Below, piece by piece: positions 16,920 through 27,031 of a stretch of 64,000 nt of DNA. The DNA comes from Herpetosiphonaceae bacterium (lineage in GTDB: Bacteria; Chloroflexota; Chloroflexia; Chloroflexales; Herpetosiphonaceae). Position numbers and translations under genes: made by a program. Location of the stretch: contig BPHZ01000008.1 in the NCBI GenBank assembly GCA_026003835.1, forward strand, positions 109,673 through 173,672, given 5' to 3'. The notes below the pieces were generated by a model that ran no database searches, was not told the DNA's origin, and saw nothing but the letters and a program-made list of their open reading frames with translations. Each line of letters opens with the position of its first letter. Positions within the stretch are counted from its first letter, which is position 1.

Positions 16920-18500
16920 ATGAAGCTCCATAAGTTGTTTGCTCATGTCCCTATCCTTGCCAGCGAAGGGCCGCTCGACCGGCACATTGCCGGCATGGCC
17001 TACGACTCGCGGCATGTCGCACAAGATGATCTGTTTGTCGCTATTCGGGGCTTTCATGTCGACGGCCATGACTACATCCAGCAGGCGCTGGAGCGCGGCG
17101 CCGCTGCGGTTGCCTATGACCGTGAGGACTGGATTTCTTCGGCGGGGGAGCGCGTCCCGGATCTTTGCCGGCGCCACGGGGCGACGGCGATTCGAGTTGC
17201 CGATAGCCGGGTCTCGCTCTCGCCGCTGGCTGCGGCCCTCAACGGCTACCCCGCCCGCCAGATCCTCGTCGTTGGCGTTACGGGCACCAAGGGCAAGACC
17301 ACAACGTCGACGCTTACCGCCGCCGTGCTCGATGGTGGTGGGCACAAGAGCGGGCTGATAACAACCGTCGATTTCAAGATCGGCGATCGCTGGTGGCCAA
17401 ACGAGACACGCCAGACCACACCCGAGGCGCCGGAGATCCAAAACCTGCTGCGCCGTATGGTCGATGCAGGCTGCGACTACGCGGTGATCGAAAGCAGCTC
17501 CCATGCCCTGTCGCCGCGCTGGAACCGGCTCGGCGACTGTGAGTACGATGTGGCTGTCTTTACGAACGTCACCCACGAACATCTCGACTACCACGGCACC
17601 TTCGAACAGTACAGGCAGGATAAGGCGCACCTTTTCGAGCTGTTGGCGTCGAGCGCCAGGCAGAAGCAGGTCCGCGGCGAACAGATCCAGCCCGCCAAGA
17701 CGGCTATCGTCAATCTCGACGATCCAAGCGCCAGTTTTTTTATTGAGCGCGCCGGCGATGCACAGATCATCACCTACGCGGTCGAAAACCCCTCAGCCCT
17801 CATCAGGGCTGTTGATGTCGAATCGACGCAACAGGGGCTACGCTGCCGGGTGTTGACGCCCTGGGGCGAGACCAGGCTTGAAGTGCCGGTGCTTGGAGCA
17901 TTCAACCTGCCCAACGTCCTCGCGGCGCTGAGCGTCGGCCTCTCTCAGGGGATGACGCTCGATCAGTGCAGACAGGCGCTGGAGCGAGCGCCGGCAGTCA
18001 GCGGGCGGATGGAGCGCATCGACCTGGGCCAGCCCTTCACCGTCCTGGTCGACTATGCCCATAATCCCGACTCCTTTGAGAAGCTGATGGGCACGATGCG
18101 CCCGCTGACCCAAGGGCAGCTGATCGCTGTCTTTGGCTCCGCCGGCGAGCGCGACCGCCAGAAGCGCTCCATCCAAGGGGCGATCGCCGCACGCTACTGT
18201 GATTTTATCGTGCTCACCGATGAAGATCCACGGCTGGAGGAACGCTACACGATTCTTGACGAGATCGCCGCTGGCGTCGAAGCGGAGGGCAAACGCGAGG
18301 GAAAACACTATCTGAAGATCGCCGACCGCCGCGAAGCCATCCGCGAGTCCCTCAAGCGGGCGCTACCCGGCGACATTGTCCTGCTGTTGGGCAAGGGCCA
18401 CGAGAGCTGTATCATCTATGCCGACTATAAACTGCCCTGGGATGAGCGCGAGGTTGCCAGGCAGCTGCTGCGCGAGATGGGCTATGAGTCAACGCAGTAG
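16920..18500 (+). CDS. murE: MurE-like UDP-N-acetylmuramyl-tripeptide synthetase
   Basis: 526 residues with the three Mur-ligase domains. The N-terminal UDP-binding domain has YDSRHVAQDDLFVAIRG (about 28-44). The ATPase domain has VTGTKGKTTT (P-loop, about 121-130) and ESSSHAL. The C-terminal domain has VDYAHNPDSFEKLM. Mur ligases of this type add the third, diamino acid to UDP-MurNAc-L-Ala-D-Glu. The substrate-selecting motif is DNPR in DAP-adding MurE; here it reads EDPR (LTDEDPRLEE), closer to the DDPR of Thermotoga. This hints at a diamino acid other than meso-DAP, for example ornithine as in Chloroflexus walls (inference). The preceding FemAB gene fits a modified peptide bridge. Confidence 0.92.
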   Translation: MKLHKLFAHVPILASEGPLDRHIAGMAYDSRHVAQDDLFVAIRGFHVDGHDYIQQALERGAAAVAYDREDWISSAGERVPDLCRRHGATAIRVADSRVSLSPLAAALNGYPARQILVVGVTGTKGKTTTSTLTAAVLDGGGHKSGLITTVDFKIGDRWWPNETRQTTPEAPEIQNLLRRMVDAGCDYAVIESSSHALSPRWNRLGDCEYDVAVFTNVTHEHLDYHGTFEQYRQDKAHLFELLASSARQKQVRGEQIQPAKTAIVNLDDPSASFFIERAGDAQIITYAVENPSALIRAVDVESTQQGLRCRVLTPWGETRLEVPVLGAFNLPNVLAALSVGLSQGMTLDQCRQALERAPAVSGRMERIDLGQPFTVLVDYAHNPDSFEKLMGTMRPLTQGQLIAVFGSAGERDRQKRSIQGAIAARYCDFIVLTDEDPRLEERYTILDEIAAGVEAEGKREGKHYLKIADRREAIRESLKRALPGDIVLLLGKGHESCIIYADYKLPWDEREVARQLLREMGYESTQ

Positions 18501-18587
18501 CTGTTGTACAGGTCTTACGCTATCCAGCCGTGATATACTTGAGCAGATATAACAACAATCACACAAAGTAGACCGGAGGAATGCTTT

Positions 18588-21128
18588 TTGGACCGGCTCA
18601 TTCTGACCCTCGACGAGATCAGCTCCGGCGATACGCTGCTGGTCGGCGGTAAGGCGCAGCGGTTGGCGGAACTCCGCCAGGCAGGTTTTCCGGTTCCACC
18701 CGGCTTTGTGGTCACAACCGCCGCGCAGCGGGCCGCCAGGGATGAGCCGGACGGCTGGCCGGCCGCGCTGCGCCAGGCCGTAGCAACCGCCTATGCGGCG
18801 CTCGGCTCCAATGTTGCGGTGGCTGTGCGCTCCTCGGCCCTAGCCGAGGATTTACACCAGGCCTCGTTTGCAGGGCAGTACGCGACCTTCCTCAACGTTG
18901 CCGGCCTCGATGCGCTCCTTGAACATATCAGCGCCTGTTGGGCCTCGCTCCACGAGGAGCGGGCCGTTCACTACCGTCGGAGCAACCGCATCGAGGCTCC
19001 GCCAGAGATGGCCGTCCTGGTCCAGCGTCTCGTTCCCGCCGAAGCCTCCGGCGTGCTGTTCACGCTCAATCCGCTCACCGGCCTGGAGAAGCAGCTGGTT
19101 ATCGAGGCGAGCTGGGGACTGGGGGAGGCCATCGTCTCCGGCCTCGTCACACCGGATCGCTACGTCGTCGATCGCTATGAGTGCCGCATTATCTCCAGCA
19201 CTGTGGCTGAAAAGCGCCTGCTGGTTCGCACCAGCGAGCAAGGGACCACGGAGCTGGAAACGCCGGCGGAGCTGCGCTCCATCCCCGTGCTGAGCGAGGC
19301 GCAGATCCTGGAGCTTGCGGCACTGGGCGAGCGCGTGCAAGAGCACTTCGGCGAACCACAGGATATCGAGTGGGCCTTCAGCGAGGGCCAGTTCTTTCTG
19401 CTTCAGTCGCGCCCGCTGACTGCCTACCGCTTCACCGAGGAAATCGGCCAATGGACCTCTGCAAATGTCCGCGAGGTGATGCCCGGTATCGCTACACCGC
19501 TCTCTTTCTCGCTCTCCTTTGAGTACGATTTTGCGCGCGCCTTTCGAGAGTTTTTCTGGAAGATCGGTCTGGTTAAAAATCCCAATGAGGAGATCACAAG
19601 CGCGCGCCTGTTCTTTGGGCGTCCCTACTGGCGTATCGACCGTCTCAAGCTTCTGATGCGTGAGCTGCCGGGCTTCAAGGAGCGTGCTTTCGATGAGACC
19701 GTTGGGATCGAGCCGACGTACGAGGGCGAGGGCTATGTCACGCCGGTCAATCTGCGCACAATTCTGCGCGGCCTGCCGGTGCTGCTGCGTATTTGGTGGA
19801 ACTATTTGACCTATGCCTCTTACGCCGCCCGTTTCAAGAAGTGCTACCTGCAACAGGCCAGTAACTTGCGGCGCATCGACCCACGCAACTTTTCCGATAG
19901 GGATCTGGCGGTCTGGGTGGCCCGTATGATCGAGATGCGCTGGCAGGTCAACAGCGTAGCCCTGACGTGCTCGTTTCTCTCGACGCAAGCTCAGGATGAC
20001 TTCCACGCTATCCTCGATCCGCTCAACGAGAGCTTGCCACCTGAGGAGCGTATTAGCGAGGGGCGCCTGATGACCGGGCTGAGTGGTATGAGCACCGCTG
20101 GCCCACTGCTGGCGCTTTGGGAGATCGTCCGCATCGCCCGGCGATTTCCCGGCGTCAGCGATACTATCAGGAGCACCCCGCCGGAGCGCATCAAAGATGC
20201 GCTGCTCAGCTTTCCCGCCGGTCGCGATTTCTGGCGGGCGTGTATGGAAGGCTACATCGACCGCTTTCACTATCTCTCATCGAACGATGAGGACCTCTCG
20301 CTGCCGCGCTGGGATGAGGACCCAAGCGTGCCGCTGGCGCTGCTCCACAGTTTCATGACCAGCGCCGAGGATACGGCACCCTCCGCTCGGGAAGCAGAGC
20401 AGCGACGGGTGCGTAAAGCGGAGGAGCGACGCGCGCTGGGTCTCTTCTTCAAGCGCCCCCTCTTCATCACCCGGCTATTGATCCAGCTGGCAATCGTGCG
20501 CCGCTACGTCTGGTGGCGCGAGGGCCTGCGCGATACGCTGGGGATGGCGCACTACCACTGCCGCCGCGCGCTTGTTGAGCAGGGACGGCGCTGGGCCGGC
20601 AGCTACCTGGAGCGGGAGGATGATATTTTCTGGTTGTACCGCCACGAGCTGCTGCATGCGCTCGAAGGATCGCTCTCCAGCGACCAGGCTCGCGCGCTGG
20701 TCGCCCGCCGACGCCAGACTGCACGCAACTATCGTAACTTCAACCCACCGCAAATCATTGGCGCCGGTAGCCGCCCGGCTCAGCGAGAGCAGCTCGACGG
20801 ACAGCTGCTCACCGGCGTTCCCTGCAGCCCCGGGATCGTTGAGGGCCGGGCTCGGGTTATTACCCGTCTCGATGACGCCGGACGCCTCCAGCCCGGCGAG
20901 ATCCTGGTCGCACCCTATACCAACCCCGGCTGGACGCCCCTGTTTAGCCTCGCTGGCGCGGTGGTTATGGAGGAAGGTGGATTGCTCTCGCATGGGGCGG
21001 TTGTCGCACGCGAGTGCGGAGTACCGGCAGTTCTCCAGGTTAAGGATGCCACACTCTTGATTCGGGACTCGCAGCTGATCCGCGTCGATGGTTCACGCGG
21101 CACCGTCGAGCTCCTTGAGTTGACATAG
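18588..21128 (+). CDS. PEP-utilising/PPDK-N enzyme, rifampin-phosphotransferase-like
   Basis: 846 residues. The N-terminal PPDK ATP-grasp domain (about 1-290) shows GGKAQRLAELRQAGFPVPPGF and the nucleotide/metal segments AVRSSALAED and GVLFTLNPLTG. A central helical domain (about 300-740) begins GQWTSANVREVMPGIATPLS. The C-terminal swivelling phospho-His domain (about 755-846) carries GGLLSHGAVVARECGVPAV with the phosphorylated His near 802. Length and order match rifampin phosphotransferase (ATP-binding, rifampin-binding, His domain) rather than the PEP-synthase layout, which adds a C-terminal TIM barrel; that barrel is absent here. The start is TTG at 18588, placed by GGAGGA at proper spacing; the nearby ATG at 18581 is out of frame. 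The substrate may be rifampin-like or an unknown metabolite. Confidence 0.87.
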   Translation: MDRLILTLDEISSGDTLLVGGKAQRLAELRQAGFPVPPGFVVTTAAQRAARDEPDGWPAALRQAVATAYAALGSNVAVAVRSSALAEDLHQASFAGQYATFLNVAGLDALLEHISACWASLHEERAVHYRRSNRIEAPPEMAVLVQRLVPAEASGVLFTLNPLTGLEKQLVIEASWGLGEAIVSGLVTPDRYVVDRYECRIISSTVAEKRLLVRTSEQGTTELETPAELRSIPVLSEAQILELAALGERVQEHFGEPQDIEWAFSEGQFFLLQSRPLTAYRFTEEIGQWTSANVREVMPGIATPLSFSLSFEYDFARAFREFFWKIGLVKNPNEEITSARLFFGRPYWRIDRLKLLMRELPGFKERAFDETVGIEPTYEGEGYVTPVNLRTILRGLPVLLRIWWNYLTYASYAARFKKCYLQQASNLRRIDPRNFSDRDLAVWVARMIEMRWQVNSVALTCSFLSTQAQDDFHAILDPLNESLPPEERISEGRLMTGLSGMSTAGPLLALWEIVRIARRFPGVSDTIRSTPPERIKDALLSFPAGRDFWRACMEGYIDRFHYLSSNDEDLSLPRWDEDPSVPLALLHSFMTSAEDTAPSAREAEQRRVRKAEERRALGLFFKRPLFITRLLIQLAIVRRYVWWREGLRDTLGMAHYHCRRALVEQGRRWAGSYLEREDDIFWLYRHELLHALEGSLSSDQARALVARRRQTARNYRNFNPPQIIGAGSRPAQREQLDGQLLTGVPCSPGIVEGRARVITRLDDAGRLQPGEILVAPYTNPGWTPLFSLAGAVVMEEGGLLSHGAVVARECGVPAVLQVKDATLLIRDSQLIRVDGSRGTVELLELT

Positions 21129-21176
21129 CCAGGTGGCCTCTGCCGGATGAGCCGCAGGCATAGGCTGCCGGCGCTC

Positions 21177-23129
21177 TCAGCGATGCATGGCGAACCAGCC
21201 GAGCACCACCAGCAGAGCCGGGACGACGAGTGGCAGGAAGAGGGCGCGAGCCTCCGGCCGGGGCAGCTGCGCGTAGCGCCAGGCAGCGCCGGCAACCAAC
21301 GGCAACCCTCCAACAGCAAGCAGATCCCAGTCCTGCTGCGGACCGAGATCGGGATTCCAGAGGAAAGACCACAACAGCGCGCCGGCGATCAGTGCAACAA
21401 AGAATACATTGGCACGTTCCCGTCGCGCCCAGCCCAGCCAGATGCAGGCCAGCGCTGCGGGCGCAGCCAGAAACAGGACGTTGAGCCAGGCAATAAGATG
21501 CTCACGTGCAAAAAGGGTGTAGTGCTCCGTCGTACCGTTTGCCGCGCGCAAGGGGACAAATAAGCCCCCGTCGTAGCCGCCGATGGCATCCTTATGCTGT
21601 CCGGCAGTCCATGGCCCATGGCCTGCCAGGCTGAACCCTCCAACCACCAGCAGGATCGGGATGAGCACGCCCAACCCTGCCCGCCATCCCCCGCGGTGAC
21701 GCAGCAGCCAGATTAGCAGGCCAAGGGCGGGTAGCCCCCACAACGCGAGCGGGTGAAGTACGATCGCAATGCCGAGTATCAGCCCTGCAACGAGTGGCGA
21801 TGTCCCTCGCTCCAGCGCTCGCCAACCGGCCCAGACGTAGCCGAGCAGTGCGGCAGTTACCAGTGCGTAGCTTTCAATGTAGCCGGCGAAAAAGATCAGA
21901 GTACCGCTGCCGCAAAGCGCAAGAAATACGCCTAGTCGCCTCCACCATGTATCGCCCCAGTCGAAGGCGCAGCAGGCAGCCACGACGGCATAGATGATAC
22001 CGGCGACGAGGCTGAGCGCATGGTAGGTTGTGGCTGACAACCAGCCCCATCGGGCATGAGCCATCCGGTAGAGCATAGCATGGAGCCAGAAATCCAGGGG
22101 CTGTTTCCAGTGAACGAACATTCCGCTCTCGATGTATCCCTGGATCACCTGTGCGTCTCCTTCGGATGTGCGCACGCGAAGGAGCAAGCCCATCAGCGCA
22201 AACAGCGAGCCTGCGATACCTGCCCATAGCCAGCGTGGCGCCCCAGGTATCGGGATGCCGTCATCAGGCAGGCGTCCCGCGACAAGCGGGGCCAGCAGGA
22301 GTGCGGCGATCAGCGCCAGCCCGGAGAGCGCTGGAGACAGTGCCAGTACCGGCTGTATTCCCCAGGCAGCTGTCGCCGGCAACAGCCCGGCCCCGGCCAA
22401 CAGACTGGCCAAAAGCGTCGCTCCAGCCATTCCGAGCCGGAGCCGCCATGTTCTTGGGCGCACGAGGGTGGCCGCCGTCAATCCCACCACCAGCATCAGC
22501 AGCACGAGAGCGCCGCCGAGCAATAGCCATGCCAGGGCAATACGCACAAGCATGACGATGATGGCTAAAGTGAAGGCGCCTATCACAGCCATACGCGCCA
22601 CGTGGCCCCAAGCGGCAAGAGTGGACAGCGCCGGGATCATCAGCAGCGCAAGGCCGGGTAGCTCCAGTAGCGCTCGCGGCTGCCAGCTGCCGCCGACCAT
22701 CACATGCGAGACAACCACGCCAAGCGGACGGCCATCACCGGGCGCGTGGAAGGTTGGGGATTCGATCACCAGTTGATCGGCTGACTGGGGAACGATCATC
22801 CTGTACTGGCGATCGATGGGCCCGGCCACCGCCGCTAGCCGGTGGAGATCGGTTGCGAGAATGACCGGTGTCGCTTCCGGGGCGCGCAGCCGGAGAACAG
22901 CAAGCGAGTGGGTACCGGGCAGCGGGAGCGCCAGAGATGCCTGTTCCGTCGTCCAACGATACACCGCGCCGTCAAGCCGCTCGGGTTGATGGAAGCCTCT
23001 CAACATATCCGGCCGTATGCGCTCGTCCAACGGCGCCGACCAGCTGGCTGTTCCTTGTTCCGTGGCAAGAGCCAGGCAGGTAAGCCCAAGGATAGCCAGG
23101 ATAACCAGGATAGATGGATTTCTCACCAT
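21177..23129 (-). CDS. large polytopic membrane protein, glycosyltransferase-C-like
   Basis: 650 residues. An N-terminal membrane helix (about 7-23) is followed by an extracytoplasmic beta-rich segment of about 130 residues (up to VVSHVMVGGSW). At least 12 hydrophobic helices follow, extending to the C-terminus. HWKQPLDFWLHAMLYRMAH and FFAGYIESYALVTAALLGY fall in the half that resembles GT-C/PMT-type membrane glycosyltransferases, but a clear catalytic DxD near the first loop is not seen, so this is only a suggestion. It stands convergent to the preceding enzyme gene (48 bp between stops). The likely cellular site is the cytoplasmic membrane. Confidence 0.7.
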   Translation of the reverse strand: MVRNPSILVILAILGLTCLALATEQGTASWSAPLDERIRPDMLRGFHQPERLDGAVYRWTTEQASLALPLPGTHSLAVLRLRAPEATPVILATDLHRLAAVAGPIDRQYRMIVPQSADQLVIESPTFHAPGDGRPLGVVVSHVMVGGSWQPRALLELPGLALLMIPALSTLAAWGHVARMAVIGAFTLAIIVMLVRIALAWLLLGGALVLLMLVVGLTAATLVRPRTWRLRLGMAGATLLASLLAGAGLLPATAAWGIQPVLALSPALSGLALIAALLLAPLVAGRLPDDGIPIPGAPRWLWAGIAGSLFALMGLLLRVRTSEGDAQVIQGYIESGMFVHWKQPLDFWLHAMLYRMAHARWGWLSATTYHALSLVAGIIYAVVAACCAFDWGDTWWRRLGVFLALCGSGTLIFFAGYIESYALVTAALLGYVWAGWRALERGTSPLVAGLILGIAIVLHPLALWGLPALGLLIWLLRHRGGWRAGLGVLIPILLVVGGFSLAGHGPWTAGQHKDAIGGYDGGLFVPLRAANGTTEHYTLFAREHLIAWLNVLFLAAPAALACIWLGWARRERANVFFVALIAGALLWSFLWNPDLGPQQDWDLLAVGGLPLVAGAAWRYAQLPRPEARALFLPLVVPALLVVLGWFAMHR

Positions 23130-23202
23130 GGCGCTATTGTAGCTTAATACCCTGCCGGGCGAGGGAGTCCGGGGAATAATCTCCGACGGCTCGTGCGCTT
23201 AA

Positions 23203-23233
23203 ACACAAAAAGGGGCGGCGCTTCCACCGCCCC
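23203..23233 (-). terminator. Rho-independent terminator after the acidic unknown gene
   Basis: On the minus strand, GGGGCGG (23233-23227), an 8-nt loop and CCGCCCC (23218-23212) are followed at once by TTTTTGTGTTT. It lies about 20 bp beyond the stop codon at 23255. Confidence 0.8.
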
Positions 23234-23254
23234 GCTGCCGAAGATCGCCTTTGC

Positions 23255-23884
23255 TCACCAGAGAATCAGCGGCAGGCCATAGTTGACGCTCTGCTGGGCG
23301 CCCTCGCGCAGCGCTTCTAGCGCTTGCATCGGACCGCGGCCAACCTTCTTCGCGCGCAGAGCATCGACAAGCTCGCTCAGCTCGCGCAGCAGGGCGACTG
23401 AGGAGCCGAACGAAACGACGTTCTCGAGATCGCCGGCCTCGTCATCTTCCTCTTCAAGGCCAAGCCAGATTGGCTCGGAGAAATCGACCGGCAGGTAGTA
23501 GCCACCATCGCCCTGGTGGTTGATCAGGTGTGGGTAGCGCGTCTCCTCTGCGCCCTCCCAGATATCCGCCAGGAGCGGATCGATTTCTTCCTCATCTCCG
23601 ATCTCCTGCGCCGCCATCTCGCTGATATCCTCACCGCGCTCAAGGTGGGCGGCCAGCCGCCGGAGCTGGTAGAGATCGACAAAGCGCTCGATGCCTCCCT
23701 CCCACACTTCAGTGCCGGGCTGGGCCAGCAAATCGACCTCGACACCTTCCTCGCGGAGCGCGTCCTGAACCTCCTCAAGCCAGGCTCGCTCCTGCTCATA
23801 CGTCTCGCGATCCTCTTCCGGCCGGACGGTGATCGGCGAGCCAACGACCAGGTCAAGTTCATATGATGGCGCTGTATCAGGCAT
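23255..23884 (-). CDS. acidic soluble protein of unknown function
   Basis: 209 residues, strongly acidic (runs such as EEIDPLLADIWEGAEE and GLEEEDDEAGDLE). No signal peptide or membrane helix. The N-terminal MPDTAPSYELDLVVGSPITV is beta-like; the middle is helical, and the C-terminal helix (about 165-195) is ELSELVDALRAKKVGRGPMQ. I recognise no family or catalytic motif. It has its own terminator. The start is preceded by AAGGAGAAAC. It may be cytoplasmic and multimeric, but nothing specific can be said. Confidence 0.75.
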   Translation of the reverse strand: MPDTAPSYELDLVVGSPITVRPEEDRETYEQERAWLEEVQDALREEGVEVDLLAQPGTEVWEGGIERFVDLYQLRRLAAHLERGEDISEMAAQEIGDEEEIDPLLADIWEGAEETRYPHLINHQGDGGYYLPVDFSEPIWLGLEEEDDEAGDLENVVSFGSSVALLRELSELVDALRAKKVGRGPMQALEALREGAQQSVNYGLPLILW

Positions 23885-23920
23885 AGTCTGGTTTCTCCTT
23901 ATCTCTATTTTTGATCAATC

Positions 23921-23942
23921 AGGCGCCGGTCGACCGGCGCCT
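23921..23942. repeat. 22-bp perfect palindrome
   Basis: AGGCGCCGGTC and its exact complement with no loop. It lies between the RDD gene and the acidic unknown gene. It could be a loop-less terminator for the RDD transcript (minus strand), although an A-rich rather than T-rich stretch follows, or a dimeric protein-binding site. Confidence 0.5.
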
Positions 23943-24003
23943 GGCCAATTATCTCACATCTTTTTGACGAGCACAAAATGTGCCGCGAGTCGCCAGGGCC
24001 AGT

Positions 24004-24670
24004 CTAGGAAGCCCGAACCACAATAGTGCCCGCCATTTTGTCGTGAAAGCCCTGCTTTTTTGCATCCCAAAGTGGCCACAGCCATCCCAAGAGGAATGGT
24101 ATGTAGTTAACAAAGTAGCCGATATAGCGAACGATCGCCGTTATCCATGTAATTGGCTGTCCATCCTCGCGCACAACGCGCAAGCCCATCGCCTTGTGGC
24201 CGATGGTTTGGCCGCTGCTGGTCCAGAAGTAGCCGAAATAAGCGATTTGAAGACCCCACGACAGCACGAACTGAAGGAGGGCCGCCCCCGCCTGCGACAG
24301 CAAAGCCGACGCTACCGTCACCGCCGCTGGCTCCGCCAAGGATGAAGCCTAGAATACACCACGGGATAAGTAGAATAATCCCGTCGATCAGGTAGGCGAC
24401 AAAGCGGGCGCCCCATGAGCCAAGCTGGCCGGCCGCTGCCGCTGGTACTCCGTAACCGGGATAGCCGCCATAGGGCTGCTGCGGCTGCTGATACTGCCCA
24501 CCATACGGCTGCTGCGGCTGCTGGTACTGTCCGCCATAGGGCTGCTGCGGCTGCTGATACTGCCCACCGTACGGCTGCTGTGGCTGCTGATACTGCCCAC
24601 CGTACGGCTGCTGCGGCTGCTGATACTGCCCACCGTACGGCTGCTGCGGCTGATTTGGGTCGTAGCTCAT
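24004..24670 (-). pseudogene. RDD-domain membrane protein with repetitive N-terminal tail, one frameshift
   Basis: The N-terminal 70 residues are a Gln/Pro/Tyr/Gly tail built from an 11-residue repeat ([11 protein letters not shown], about six copies). The RDD domain follows: [21 protein letters not shown] carries the Arg/Asp of the family, and [19 protein letters not shown] the second signature. The frame breaks near 24285 in a GGCGGGGGCGG run. Removing one G joins ...SVGFAVAGG to [21 protein letters not shown] and restores a protein of about 221 residues ending ...GFHDKMAGTIVVRAS. Sequencing error or recent mutation are both possible. The tail resembles those of membrane proteins that recruit partners or self-associate. 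A good promoter lies about 200 bp upstream. Confidence 0.82.
24467..24655 (-). repeat. 33-bp tandem repeat inside the RDD gene
   Basis: About six imperfect copies of a 33-bp unit (coding strand CAGCAGCCGCAGCAGCCGTA and following) encoding the 11-residue Gln/Pro/Tyr/Gly repeat. The period is a multiple of three, so copy-number change would keep the frame. Confidence 0.85.
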
Positions 24671-24988
24671 GACAAACTCCTTTAGTTAGTGGACCTACTA
24701 CGTCGGTTGGGATCTCGTTCACCCAAACCCTGCTGTGACGAGGATCTCTCAGCTTCAGGTGGGGGGTGGGCAACCGGGGTAGATAACATGAGGACTCTTT
24801 CCTGGATCAGATCGACGCCGTCACATGGAACGATTGATGAGAGGTTCCGAGAACATAGACACATTGAGCTCTCTCAATCATAGTCGCCAGGTTCAGACTT
24901 GTCAATATGCAAAGTATCAGCGAAGCAAAGCGCTCCATCGTGCGCCGACAGGGCGAACATACCGCTCTGGCTCCTGGAGATCGTGCTG
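24671..24988. other. intergenic region upstream of the RDD gene
   Basis: About 320 bp without a gene I can support. It holds the RDD promoter and its roughly 200-nt leader. No known riboswitch or RNA gene is recognised. Confidence 0.5.
24877..24905 (-). promoter_or_regulatory. sigma-70 promoter for the RDD gene
   Basis: On the minus strand, TTGACA (24900-24905), a 17-bp spacer and TATGAT (24877-24882): perfect -35, one mismatch in -10. The leader is about 200 nt long. Confidence 0.6.
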
Positions 24989-25348
24989 TTAATCCTCATC
25001 ACGAATAAAGATCGAGAGCAGAAGGCTGACCAGCGTGATAATCACAGCGCCGATGATCGCTGGTACAATTCCAGTAACCTGAAAGTCAAGCCCCAGGCTG
25101 TTGGCAATTACTGATGTCAGCCAGAGCATCAGGCCGTTGATGACAAAGATAAAGAGCCCCAAGGTCAGAATAACCAACGGGCATGTGAGCACCTTCAAGA
25201 TTGGCCTGATCAGCGCGTTCACCAGGCCAAAGATCATTGCAACCACGAGAATGGTTTTCAGCCCACCTGCCTCGATGCCATCGACAAGCCATACGGCGAT
25301 ACCGATAGCGATAGCATTGATCAACCAGCGCGCGAGAAGTTTTTCCAT
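24989..25348 (-). CDS. small membrane protein, phage-holin-4/YvlD-like family
   Basis: 119 residues with four hydrophobic helices and little else: LINAIAIGIAVWLVDGIEAGG, ILVVAMIFGLVNALIRPILKVL, LGLFIFVINGLMLWLTSVI and GAVIITLVSLLLSIFIRDED. The NALIRPILK loop is characteristic of the family (PF04020). Despite the family name these are chromosomal inner-membrane proteins, often stress-linked, and there is no phage context here. The ATG at 25348 follows AAGGAGAAC; a longer frame from 25399 lacks a ribosome site. It diverges from proS. Confidence 0.88.
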   Translation of the reverse strand: MEKLLARWLINAIAIGIAVWLVDGIEAGGLKTILVVAMIFGLVNALIRPILKVLTCPLVILTLGLFIFVINGLMLWLTSVIANSLGLDFQVTGIVPAIIGAVIITLVSLLLSIFIRDED

Positions 25349-25464
25349 GACCCGTTCTCCTTCCTGTCGATGTGCAACATCACGGGTTTCCGAGTACAAT
25401 AGCAGAGAATATCAGCCATCTGCTTGCTGGAAGCTTTTAGCTGACTGCAAGGCCTATTGTATAG

Positions 25465-26949
<1,485 letters not shown>

Positions 26950-27031
26950 TTGTTTTGCTCGCCGCAATCAACCAGAAGGGCTCGATCGTTGGGTGGCAGG
27001 AGCTGATGATTGCCCTCTGGCTCGTGGTCGG

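Noticed and set aside
18581..18600. ATG at 18581 as start of the PEP-utilising enzyme
   Set aside because: It is out of frame with the conserved protein. The TTG at 18588 is in frame and has the ribosome site at correct spacing.
18852..20270. 472-codon minus-strand open frame
   Set aside because: Antisense shadow of the PEP-utilising enzyme; GC-rich codon bias keeps the opposite strand free of stops.
24989..25348. Phage holin as evidence of a prophage
   Set aside because: The family name is historical; the gene is a chromosomal small membrane protein and no phage genes surround it.
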